Shown: one piece after another, positions 24,412 through 35,161 of the stretch
Numbering within the stretch: position 1 is the first letter of the stretch
How the letters are laid out: every line of letters starts with the position of its first letter
Assembly: GCA_036924285.1 (NCBI GenBank)
Contig: JAYKYS010000001.1
Span: 2,341,501-2,405,500 of the forward strand
Source of the DNA: Asterella californica
Taxonomy: Eukaryota; Streptophyta; Marchantiopsida; Marchantiales; Aytoniaceae
DNA: 64,000 bases
Direction of reading: 5' to 3'
The notes under the pieces: generated by a model
Told to the model about the DNA's origin: nothing
The model's database searches: none
Seen by the model: the letters and a program-made list of their open reading frames with translations, nothing else
Position numbers and translations under genes: made by a program

Positions 24412-24600
24412 CAGTCAGCTAAAGTAGAAGCTCAGGATAGAACCTTCACCTGTTGTTTAATTACTTGTAATCGACGACCTATCGACTTGATTCTATATTA
24501 TCTAGACAGTCAGCTAAGTAGAAGCTCAGGATAGAACCTTCACCTGTTGTTTAATTACTTGTAATCGACGACCTATCGACTTGATTCTATATTATCTAGA
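24412..24600. repeat. Tandem duplication, 95 + 94 bp
   Basis: 24412-24506 and 24507-24600 are the same sequence apart from one missing A in the second copy (CAGCTAAAG vs CAGCTAAG). No gene is affected. Confidence 0.9.
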
Positions 24601-25660
24601 CAGTCATCGTAATAGCTTTAGTCTTGGGTTCGATTGAATTAAACGTATGGCGGATCTGCTTAGTATGGAGCGCCTTCTCTCTTGTTACTTTAGGTTTAGG
24701 TTATCCACTAGTACTGCACCCTGATCGAACTTCTTTTCTGTGTTGTATAGACTTAATTCTTGTAGAATCACGTTTTTCGTTGACGTTTTGGTCAAGAGGC
24801 TTGTACGAGTGAGTGCCTTATGCTTACGAGGGTTTCATTTCACCTCAACATTTGTAAGTTATAATTGTTGCAATGATCACAAGCTCTTACTCAGTTTCAG
24901 ATGTCGTGTCTTTTTAACAGTCTTCATACATGTCGAGTGGATCTGAACCAGTGCTTCTGGGTATTTTTCTGACAACGCTGCTACTCTGCAGGCACCCTCT
25001 GGTTCACAACAACCTCCAGCTCACGGACACAAATTTTCACCCCCTGCCTCACTGAAGGCGAAGTGAGACTTTTAAGGTCTCACTTAGACAGTACTTGGTT
25101 TTAAACTGTTAGTTGAGCTCTAAACAGTTTTCCTGCGTGGCCATGGCAGATAGAACTTGTCATGATTTAGGGCCAAAACAATCCGCTCAGAATCTGCGGA
25201 GCTTTGCAGTGTGACGCTAAAGAAGGCACCATTGATGTAAACCGTTTCTGCTCATCTGACACGAACGGTGCTATTGACTGGTCAATCAACTAGATATTGA
25301 CAGATCCGATAAGGCTCAGCAGATGTTTCGGATTCTCTCTGTATTTCATATGCATGCATCTTCTTATACTACTTTAGAAGCTTTACTGGATGACCCTGTT
25401 TTCTTGCTGTGAAACTGTAGTCCAATGATTGTCATGAATCTACATCTGGGCGATCTGTGGTCAGTAGCTAGGAAAACTGTTCGATCAGTCAGGCAATCTC
25501 GTGTGACTGACGCAAGGGTCTATTGAGCATATCCATGGACTGACTGCTGTATGTATAAAGTGTCTGGGGCCGGGGAAAGTATTCTCAGGTATAATACTCT
25601 TCCAGAAACCTCCGATTACAAGTAAAAGGTCGTGATCTTCACTGTCAGTCTGTTGGGCCT

Positions 25661-27527
25661 TCAACGCAGAAGGAATTCGAGTGCTTGTTCGTTGAACTCC
25701 CGTGGCCTTTCGATTTGAGGGACATGTCCGCAACCCTTCATCATATGTAATTGTGCTTTGTCACCTATGTGCCTGCAGCAGAACCACGGTGTTTGAGTTT
25801 CGAACCGGATTGGATCTCAAGGAATTCCAACGTGAGATCTCAGAACAGGAGGTCGAACTTACTTCTTGAGGTCCGGCGCAAGCTCGGGATCGAAAATCTG
25901 ATCTTTCGTCCCCCACAGTATCAGAACTTCCTGGTTCAAACAATCACATCTGTACATTAGCCACGCCTCCACATGCGATCGACAAAATTGTATGAAGATA
26001 TCGTTTCTGGTAACGAAGCTAAGCAGCTCTGTAATCGATCGTCAATCGCGTATTTCTGGACTCTGAAATTCCCAATCTATCGAACCCATCGATAACACGA
26101 TAGATAACTAGCGTAATCCATCCTGGGTCGACGACTTAAAATTAGTACCTGTGTGATGTTGGGCAGAGGTGGTGCGTCAGCAGAACCAGTGATCATGTTG
26201 TCGATGAGGTCCTCCCTCTCCTTCTGGTAATTTTGATGAAACCACTGCCATCGCGCGAATTATCACAACACAAGAATTTGATCAAATGGCTTAATTCACC
26301 GGTGCTGTAACTGGTCGATCGAGCTACAATTAATCCACCTGGAGTCGATCGATAACGTACGATCTCATCTTTTACCTCAACGTGACATCATGCAACAAAT
26401 TCTCTGGTTCTATATTTAACCGTATGAAAGTCCAAGATGCAGATTGAAATTGGCCCAGAAGTAAACAATCAGCTTAAGCCTTGTCAGAGTATGATCAGGG
26501 CGCAGGGATCCACGTCCACAGATTTCCCATGAACTGCAGTCTCTATATGTTATACTACCTTTAGTGACAGACAATTGGATTTAGATGAATTCGTAAATTA
26601 AAGCATCTCATCGTTTACCTCTGGAGTGGGCCTAATTTCGTCCCGCATCTCGAATGAACATAACCAGAGAACTCGGAAGCTACTCGTGGCAAAATATCTG
26701 GATCGAAGATGATTAGCTACGGAAAATATTCTTACATATCCTACTTGGGGATTCGATCATAAGTAAAAACTGCCGTGGAGAAACGAAGATGAATTGGGAG
26801 GAAAGCTTAAGTACATAAGTGTCAGTAACGGGGATCGTGAAATTAAGAATGGGAGAGGTTTTTGGTAACTTACATCGAACAGGTCTTGCAGAACGAAGGA
26901 GGGTATGAGCCAAATTCTCCAGATGGTGGCGGTGGACATTCCTAGTCTCATATGAGCCACATCCTTGGGGACAAGAATATCTTTCACGCTGTCTATCTTG
27001 CACAGCTGCAGCAACCTCCCGTTGGTCGTATGGTCCATCGTAACTGCCGAACTCGCTATGACTACTTTATTTACGAATTTGGGATAAAGGCTGGCCATGC
27101 GGAACGCGACCATTCCACCATAACTCGTTCCCAGAACATGACACTGCTCTACCTTGAGAATATCTAACATCTTCTTCACGCATTCTGCCTGGAAGATTTC
27201 GCTTCTCTCGGACCTCTTCGTGTATGACTTCCCGAAGAAGAGCAGATCTGGAATGTAAACCCGGAAGTCCTTAACGAAGGCATGAGTCTGGTGTTCCCAA
27301 CCGATGAAACCATCCATGGCAAATCCTTGCAGTAGGACTAGAGCCGTCTTCTGTACGGCCGACTCCTTCTCCTGTGAGCTTTCTCGCGGAATCCAGCAGT
27401 TCATGTAGGTTTCGCCGTTGTCAATCTCTATTAGCCTCGGTTCCATACCCAGCCTCGCGTAATGTCTTTCAAGCAGCTTCACCTTCCATTTCACCCAGCG
27501 ACACGGTACGCACGGACCCGTCCCCAT
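25661..27527 (-). CDS. Alpha/beta-fold hydrolase, four exons
   Basis: Exons on the - strand: 27527-26874, 26244-26149, 25930-25863, 25772-25661, giving 309 residues and ending in TGA. All introns are GT-AG (donors GTAAGT, GTACTA, GTAAGT) and phases agree. The catalytic triad is visible: Ser135 in GTSYGG, Asp260 in LWGTKDQIF, His289 in GCGHVPQIERP. The segment LLQGFAMDGFIGWEHQ is the oxyanion region, with Gln where many members have His. DLLFFGKSYTKRSERSE and KVVIASSAV match a plant family of soluble hydrolases of about 310-330 residues. The substrate is unknown; plant relatives are mostly annotated only as alpha/beta hydrolases. The frame extends to a TTG at 27557, but the ATG at 27527 is the first usable start. 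An extra upstream non-coding exon is possible. Confidence 0.9.
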
Positions 27528-30263
27528 CTTGCATGCAGTTCCCACGAAGTGCCCCAATTCTGATGAAGTTAAGTCCGCCTCGAGCTCGCGATCGGAAAAT
27601 CAATAGAGGCAGAAATGACTGTCCTCGATCGAGCCCGAAGCTCAGAGAATTACTTGCTCAAGGCTCCGGTGTCAGAGCTCCATAATTAATCACCCTGTAA
27701 GTCAACGTTACGCAAGGAGTTGAACAAAGTTGTCAAGACCGAATTAGTGAAATACAGACGTGGAGAAAAGTCTACCAGAGAGAGAGAGAGAGAGTATTTA
27801 CTGCTCAGTACCTGCTTTCTGAATGTTCGACGTTCCACGTCGAGCAAAGGTGAAATCTTATCGATACATAGAACAGACTCTGCTCGTCCGCGCTCCGACA
27901 TCGAAGTTCTTCTCATGATAGAGGAGCACGACACCCCGTGTCCGGTGTAAAATGATCCCCAAGGAAACTGGAATGCCATAGCAGCAACCGAATCGAGGTC
28001 AAAAGCATTTCATGCATCTCGTCATCTGGGAATCCAATAGACCTTTCTACTGTAACAGACACGACCCGCACAGATCGATAGGAACCTGCAAAGTAACAGA
28101 TCCGTGAAGATGGTTCAACTTCCGCTCGTCATCGACATCGATACATCAGCCTGGCGCACAGAGCTGTAGCAAGGATTATAGAAAGATCCACACGTTAAAC
28201 GCGAATATTATGCGTAACGGCCGTCACTACCTGCAGGCCCCAGTTAACGTTGTGAGCTGGCCCAAGCGGAGTTCGGCCTGCTTCTACGGGACAGGAGCTG
28301 AGACTGGGGGAGATCCAAGACTTAACCGTGGTCGACGTCAACGACGTGCATCAGCTCAACAGGTTCTTGGCTGGAACGTCCTGCCATATATTAAGGTCCC
28401 TCCCGTAGAGGTGATTCAGAACTTTGTTGCGAGTGCAAAGTTAAAACGTTACAGGTATAGGAGATTGGCGTGCCCTCTTTATTCCCACCTGAGCGCGAGC
28501 CCGTGCATGATCTGAAAGAAAGCCTTACGAAGATCCGGCCCTATCTGAGCCTCTCAGGAGCCGGAGCCGGAGCCGGAGCCCCTGCTAGTAGCGCTGGTGG
28601 GCCATGTATATAATATACGAACCTTGTGTACATGTCCTGCAGGAGCCGACACAGCAAAGCAAAGCGAAGTCTGGCCGTGGATGTGGGTAATGACTTCGAA
28701 CAAATTGTAGAGTTCTGGAGGAGGAAGCCACCATCAAAGATCTGCAGCGTCCGGCACTGCTTACCCAACCTTCACAACCCCGCTTCCTTAAATTTCCGGA
28801 GGCTAGCTAGGCAGGAGGACATGTATCGATTTCGGTGATAAGCAGAAGGTTCTGAACCTTTTCGAATTCTATGCCGTGGACCAGCCCAACTACCCGCTTG
28901 AGTGTTTTGACTTCCAGTGTTGAAGTAGTAACGATCCATATAACTCAAATCCCAGTTCTAATCAGAAGCGTCAGTGTTGCTTGGATTCTACTCTCACACT
29001 GGATGTACTCTCACACTGTTGTCTAAGTGGTTTTTCGTTTACTTCCGTTAGATCAGGGGAAAGTACGAATAGTGCGATTTCCACAACCGTCAATAGATTC
29101 AACAGTGACCCAGCTGATGAAAACCACTAACATATGGTGCTGTTGGCCTTTTGCCACAAGCTCCAGCTTCGTTCGTGACTTTCGGAGTGACTGTCTTGTT
29201 GTTTGTACGGGTGCACATATTGAAAGGCGAACTGCGGCTACCGGGTCTTCCGGATTCGGATGTAGTTTCTCGAGCCACGATGTAGATGGAGCGCGCTGTT
29301 GACTAACAGTCGAATAAAGAAAGCGTTAACTTTATCAGTCAGCTGAAAGCAAAACTTTGTCGTGAAGTCGGCGATCGTCAACAACGATGCCACAGAGAAC
29401 GAAGACTATATAATCGACGTCAGCTTGTGGCAACATGCTGAGTTCAGTTGTCGTCAGAAGTTCGATTCGACTCTCCTGCCACTTCCTGGCTACGGCTATC
29501 CCCGAACGTTACGTATTGCACTCAGGAAGGTCAGCTCCGCCGAGGACAACTCGCGCAACACGTGGCTGAAGTTGCTTTCACGATGAATAAGTTGATAAAC
29601 TGCTTTCACAACTTATCAGAGAACTGGTTCAGTGATATCCTGCTGCTGACGCGCGGCGCTTCCTTTCCTGGCGCGTCCAGAATGAACGGTGATTCAAGTG
29701 AAAGTTGAAGGTGATCAGAAGGTGTCGTTGGACAAAGCAACCTCTTCTCTCCCCGTCCATGCCACGTTGCCCATGGACGTGCTTATAGTCTGGGCTTCCT
29801 TGACAGATGAATCACACGTAACACCGATGAAGGTGACATGCATGCGGGTGGGCTTCCCAAAGGATAGAAAGAAGTAATATATAGGAATAAGAAAGACCAA
29901 CATATATAGCACTGTAAGAGTTACAAGTACCTGCCTGATCTGAGAAATGCGTACTAACTAGACCTGGTCTCCATCGAGATGGTCTGGAGAAAAAAGCTAG
30001 AAGTTTCTTCAATTGTTCGACCGCTTCAAATGTTTTATTTGAACGTAAACGATTTTGGAAATATAAAGTCTTTTCTCCTTCATATTTTAGAGTGGTTTTA
30101 TATACAATAAATTATTTTCAAAATATTAATTAAAATATTAGTGAAATACTTGATAAATTATGACTGATTGACAATCTATAATTTTCAAACAATAATTTAT
30201 AACTTTTAGATTATAAATTGTATATTTTTGAAATACAACTAAATCCTCAGATCTGATCGCGTA
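27528..30263. other. 5' flank of the hydrolase gene and intergenic DNA
   Basis: Holds a GA microsatellite at 27777-27793 and a GGAGCC hexamer repeat at 28555-28582. A few frames of 60-105 codons, for example 28210-28515 and 29362-29586, have no recognisable domain. AT-rich after 30000. Confidence 0.45.
28555..28582. repeat. GGAGCC hexanucleotide microsatellite
   Basis: About four and a half tandem GGAGCC units lie in a locally GC-rich stretch. Confidence 0.9.
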
Positions 30264-30388
30264 CAGAATTTCAGTACAAAAGAGAGAAGTCTCTCTCAGT
30301 GTAATTGATTATGAATAATAAATCGAATTTCTGTGGGTGCGACACCAGAGAAGGTTTACGCAAGTCTGTGTACTGAACAGACACGTCT

Positions 30389-30391
<3 letters not shown>
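30264..30391 (-). repeat. Copia 3' LTR, part 1 (left of the LINE)
   Basis: Aligns with 43358-43497 of the right LTR (AATTTCAGTACAA, AGAAGTCTCT, TGATTATGAATAATAAA). It is interrupted by the LINE and continues at about 38003-38030 with CACTATAGAGATATTCC and GTGTTCACACTAT. Confidence 0.75.
30377..30391. repeat. LINE target-site duplication, left copy
   Basis: ACAGACACGTCTGTT here is repeated exactly at 37988-38002, flanking the LINE. The target is a near-palindrome within the copia LTR. Confidence 0.9.

Positions 30392-30425
<34 letters not shown>
30391..30425 (-). other. Poly(A) tail of the LINE
   Basis: An uninterrupted run of T on the + strand, read as poly(A) on the - strand, marks the 3' end of the element beside the left target-site duplication. 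The first T may belong to the duplication. Confidence 0.93.
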
Positions 30426-30430
<5 letters not shown>

Positions 30431-30466
30431 GAACCCGGCAAAGCGGGAAGATTTTATTGAAACCGG

Positions 30467-31186
30467 TTAAGGGAACCACCCGAACATCAGGGGCACATTC
30501 GACCCGCGAATGGCCCCAAGTTGATCCCTAACCTCAGTGCCAGCCCCCTTCGCCCGGCCCCCTCTCGTCCGGCTCGTGCACGCGTAGCTCCTCTTCGGGT
30601 TCCGCTCGTTCTTTTTGCTTTGCCGCGCCTTCACGATGCTCTGGCAGTCGCCCTCGTCGACGACCGCTTCCGGCCGATTCTCCCGCCTGCACCTCGGATG
30701 CCCCTTCCCCTTGGCTCTAAGCTTCTCGTGACCTTTGTCGATCTCTTGCATCTTTTTGCAATAATGGTCGTGGTTCAATCTGGTGCCGCGATTAGGGTTG
30801 ACATGGGACGAACCGCTCGTGCAATTCCTTCTCATCGAGTGCGTGCCTCTTTTCGCAGGGATCGAGGCAGGATCGTCCTTCATCCTGTCAGACCACTTAG
30901 GTCTGACATCATCTCGAATTCTGTTGTTGCAGGGGGCGACGATGGACAGAGGCGGCCGGCCCCACCTCTCGACGACCGACTTGCTACCTCTCTGCTCATC
31001 ATTGCGTTGAGTCTCCATGCGACCCCCCCTCTCCTTGCGGTTTCTTCTCTCGACTAGGTGCTCTTTCAACTTTGGCGGTGCTTCCTCCCGATGGTTATTG
31101 CGGAGGTTCATAATTCTGGTGTTGTATTCCGCACCCGTCACCTTGCTTGTCCTCGTTTTCTTACTGCGCCTGTTCTTGGCTGTCAT
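30467..31186 (-). CDS. Possible third LINE ORF, Arg/Lys-rich, 239 codons
   Basis: ATG at 31186; the frame overlaps the end of the ORF2 continuation by 26 nt and ends just before the poly(A) tail. The protein is very basic (MTAKNRRSKKTRTSK at the start, NPKRSYACTSRTRGGRAKG near the end) with no domain I recognise. It is in the same frame as the main part of ORF2 but not as ORF2's last segment. The GC-rich region also holds a 178-codon frame on the other strand, so this may be chance. It could also be a 3' untranslated region. Confidence 0.35.
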   Translation of the reverse strand: MTAKNRRSKKTRTSKVTGAEYNTRIMNLRNNHREEAPPKLKEHLVERRNRKERGGRMETQRNDEQRGSKSVVERWGRPPLSIVAPCNNRIRDDVRPKWSDRMKDDPASIPAKRGTHSMRRNCTSGSSHVNPNRGTRLNHDHYCKKMQEIDKGHEKLRAKGKGHPRCRRENRPEAVVDEGDCQSIVKARQSKKNERNPKRSYACTSRTRGGRAKGAGTEVRDQLGAIRGSNVPLMFGWFP

Positions 31187-34100
31187 GTGTTGGGGGTGGG
31201 GAAGAAGTAGAGGCCAGGTTCCCTCTTTCGCGTCCCTGCCATCCGCGTTGCACTTCCCCTAGCGTGTGCATCGCATTTGCCCAGGCGGTTTTCCTCCCAG
31301 GGCACGCGCTCTCCTTAAGCTCAGCCCACAGCATTTTAGCAACGTCCGCCACTATTCTTGCCGCAGGTCGCTCCGTTCTTTGCTTTCTGAAAATCCAGTC
31401 GGCTCTCTCCTTCCATATCGCCTGGGTGTGCTCTACTAAAATATATGTCAGGGCCGGGTTGTGATCTCTTAGCTTCAGGGCTCTGTCCAGGGTCTCCAGC
31501 AACCCGCTGCCTTCGCCATAGCTCAGCCTACATCCTTAGCATTGTGTAGCTTAAACTTTTTCCATCTCTCCTTCCCCGCGGGGCAGTCCCAAAAGCAATG
31601 CTCGATAGTTTCAGGCTCGTTGCAGCCCTTCGGACATCTCCCATCTCCTATCAGCATCTGTTGAGCTCTTCGGTAGGTAAAGAAACCCCGGTGGAGTAGT
31701 CTCCATATCCAGAGGTTTGTCCGAGTCGTTCCCCCTACCTGCCATACCCCCCTCCATCGATTCTCCCATTCCTTGTCAGCGTCTTGGGTCCCCCATCTCG
31801 AATTGAGGACGTTGTACGAGGGAGATGAGGACGAGAGCAGCTCTTTCCAGACCCTCAGTTCCAGCTTCCACCCGTTCTTAGACCATTTCTCACCTTCCCA
31901 CATCCAGTTTCCGCTCTCTTGCAGGCCCCCTTGAATTATCTGTACCTCGCCCGCCCATCTGACAAGTCTCTTCAAGTAAGGGCTTTCTTCCGGTTCCAGA
32001 CCAAATTCCGAGGGTCCCAGTGAGAACCCTCTCATCGAGTCTCTTAGGTCACGGATCTTTAAGGCGTTAAGGGTGGGAAGGTTCTCCCTTTTTAGTCCGC
32101 GAAGTAACTCCCTCTTCCCCTGCTCCTCGATGTCGATGCCCTGTGCCCAGAGGCCCACCGTCAGAATAGAAGAGGTGTTCCCAGGGAGAAAAACTTTTTC
32201 CCCCTTGAACTTAAGCTGTTTAGAGGCCTTTTTCCAACTTTTCAACATATTGTCGAGTGTCGGTAGCGCCCTGACCCGAAGCCCGTGGTGCATCAAGAGG
32301 CATTCTTCAGGAGACCAACCCGCCATCTGCGCCTTCTTTCTGTCCTTTTTTATGGACTCCTGAATGCCCCATCGCGCAATACTCACCCACTCTTGTTTGC
32401 CTCCGTTCAGTAGTTTAGTGAGATATTTCAGGTTGAGAGCTTGAGCGACTGTTCTGAAGGGGGAGAAGCCCAAACCACCCTCCTTCTTAGGTCTAGTGAG
32501 ATTCTCCCAGGCCACCATCGGCACCTTGGGCCTACCTTCCACTCCAGTTCCCCACAAGAACACCCGGCATATCTCCTCCATTCTTTTAAAGCCAGCCACC
32601 GAGCAGTCCACACTAGTCAGTTGATACACTGGAATGGCCCTCAGAACGTGCGTAAGGAGGACGACCCGACTAGGCCACGAAAGCAACCGGTTGGACCAAT
32701 GTTGCAGTTTACTTTGCAGTCTGTCAGTGATCGCTTCCACTATCTGAGCTTCCTTCAGCCCCCTCCCAATGCAGGCCCCGAGATACTTTATCATTTGTCC
32801 TGGTCTAGCAATAATGCACCCGGATTCTTCCAGCCATCTCGGAGTATCCCCCATCCCCATCGGGATTACCACGGACTTTCCCAAATTGAGGGCGGCCCCC
32901 GAGACTTCTTCGTACCTGTGGATGAGAGCCTGTGTTTCTATAAAACATTCTTCCGTGCCATCAATGATGATTCCGGTGTCATCGGCGAAGAGCTGATGCA
33001 GCAGGAAGTTTCCCTCCCCCGTGCTAATTCCCTCGATAGCTCCTTCTTCTCTAGCTTCCTTTAGCATATTCATCAACGGTTGAGTGGCGATTGCAAAGAG
33101 GAAGGGGGCAATCGGGCATCCTTGCCTGACCCCCCTACCCAGGTTTATCCCTTCAGTAAAGCCCCCGTTCACGTGCACCTTGGATGCCCCCCCTTCCGAC
33201 AGCCCCTTCACCAGGTCCACAAAGTGAGGGTCGAACCGCATATGCTCCATCGTTTCCCAGAGGTAATCTTGCGATACCCTGTCGTAGGCCTTGGTGAAGT
33301 CTATCTTAAGAAATAGCGCCGGCCACCCTTTAGATTCCGCCAATTCTTGTCCCAGTTTGAAACTCAATATATTATCATAGATGTCTCTTCCTTGTATAAA
33401 CCCGGTTTGTTGCTCATCCACCACCTTGCCAATCACGGTCTTAAGTCTCTCCGCTAGGACCTTGCTGAGGATTTTGTAAGTTGCCGTCAGCAACGTGATC
33501 GGCCTCCAATTTCCCAGCTCGCGACGGTCTCCTCCTTTGAGGATTAATTTAATCACTCCTTGTAGTGTTTTCTCGTCCATTCTTCTAGTTCTCCAAAATT
33601 CCTGGACCATCTCCGCACACTGCACCCTTATAAACGGCCAGCACACTTGTATCATCTCATAGGTAACGCCATCAATGCCTGGGGACTTTTCTTTTGGGAA
33701 GGCCATTACCACATCTTCTATTTCTTCGAGCGTGGGTGGTTCTATTAGTTTCTCGTTCTCTGCATCCGTCACCTTTTTCGTGGTAAGCTCCATGATCTTC
33801 TTCCTTTTGGATTTATTCCCCGTGACCTCCTTGTCTTCGCTGTACAGCTCAGAGTAGTATCTGTGTACCCTTTTCAGGATTTCCCCATGATTTTCAGTTA
33901 GCTGGCCACCTTCCATAGTCACCCCTTCCATCGTCTCCCTCCCTTGCTTGGCTTTGAGTTGTGCAAAGAAATATCGGGAGGGCGCCTCCCCTTCCTGCAA
34001 CCACCTGATCCTACTCCTTTTTCTCCATAGTATGGCGTCTTGATGCTCTCTTTTTCTTAGTCGCCCCTCCGCCTCTTGCAGCTGTGCCTTAAGGTCCTCC

Positions 34101-35107
34101 CCTCCTTCTCCTTCCACCAGAATTCTCAGCCTTAGCAGCTCTGTTTCCAGATCTTCCCTGTTCGGAGACTTCTGTCCGGTCTTCCTCTTCTCCTCCATGA
34201 GAATCCTCCGGACTTTAGCCCAGCCTACCGCCCACTTTATCCGTGGATCCCCTTCTCTCCTCTGTTGCTCTCTCCAAGCAGTCTCTACCCGAGCTTTTAC
34301 CGTTGGGTTCTTGAGCATATCCGCGTCCATTTTGAAGTAGGTGGATCTCCTTACATTGTCTCTTGGCACCTCCTCCTTGAGCTTAATGGTGACGGTAACC
34401 GGGATGTGGTCAGACAGCGACTGTTTCCCATCGTGCACAATTTCCGTAACCCCGGCACACCACTCCGCTCTATTGTTGATGTATACTCTGTCAAGCCTCG
34501 CCTGGTCCAGTCTGCCCCCCGTCACCGCTTGCCTGGTGAAGGTGGGCCCTTCCCTGTTCTGCGCACAGAACAGGGCGTCCACCAAATCCGACTGTAGAAG
34601 TGTGTTTTTCCAAATGCGCAGCTCGCTTCCGTGCAGCAAAGGGGAGGGGCCTATACTATCGTCCGGGAGCTCCACCATATTCCAGTCGCCGAGAAGTATC
34701 CAATGCCCTTCCTTCGTTCGGTTCCCCAGCCATTCCCATAGATGACGTCTTTCTTCTCTTTTGTTTGGAGCGTAGACCGCCGCTACCCCGATCAGTCCTA
34801 CCTCAGAGTCGAGTGTACACCACGCCACCGACCCGTCTCCTTTGACACCTTGGTCCCTTATTTTTATATGGTTCCGAATTATTAATGCTGCTCCTCCTCT
34901 TCCCCCTGCTGTGTAATCCACCACTCTTGAGCTTGACGGTGATAGCATCCTCATATTATATTCCAGCCTCTGTTCCTCAGTTTTCAGTTCTTGGAGGGCG
35001 ATGATGTCTGAATTCTGTCTCCCCAGCCACTTTCGCAAGATGGTAGCGCGATGCGGGTCGCCGAGTCCTCTCACGTTCCAGGTCGATATTTTGATTGTAC
35101 TCATCAT
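31161..35107 (-). pseudogene. LINE ORF2: AP-like endonuclease and reverse transcriptase, one frameshift
   Basis: Frame 35107-31523 (1194 codons, ATG start). The N-terminal endonuclease shows STWNVRGLGDP, ALQELKTEE, LLGDWNMVE, RLDRVYIN and SDHIPV, the residues that hold metal and nick target DNA. The central RT shows NWRPITLLTATYKILSK, FLKIDFTKAYDRV, GVRQGCPIAPFLFA and the catalytic FADD in LFADDTGIIIDG. Near the C-terminus a zinc-binding CPKGCNEPETIEHCFWDC is typical of plant LINE ORF2. A one-base shift near 31535 moves the rest (HTQAIWKERADWIF and onward) into another frame ending at 31161. Known role: target-primed reverse transcription of its own RNA in the nucleus. Confidence 0.93.
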
Positions 35108-35161
35108 TTACTAACAATTTGGCGGTATCCCCTTCTCGAAATTCTTGGATACTCGTGGTCC

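Larger units (their letters stand above)
23166..25660. other. Intergenic, no gene recognised; contains a nested palindrome and a tandem duplication
   Basis: Apart from the palindrome at 24177-24234 and the duplication at 24412-24600 only short, unremarkable frames are present. The last part is the 3' flank of the hydrolase gene. Confidence 0.5.

Noticed and set aside
29362..29586. Possible exon, 74 codons
   Set aside because: No recognisable motif and no partner exons; the overlapping frame at 29448 is equally open.
30521..31057. 178-codon + strand frame
   Set aside because: Antisense to the LINE 3' region; no domain. It is one reason to doubt the third LINE ORF.
32441..33064. 207-codon + strand frame
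   Set aside because: Antisense shadow of LINE ORF2 in GC-rich sequence.
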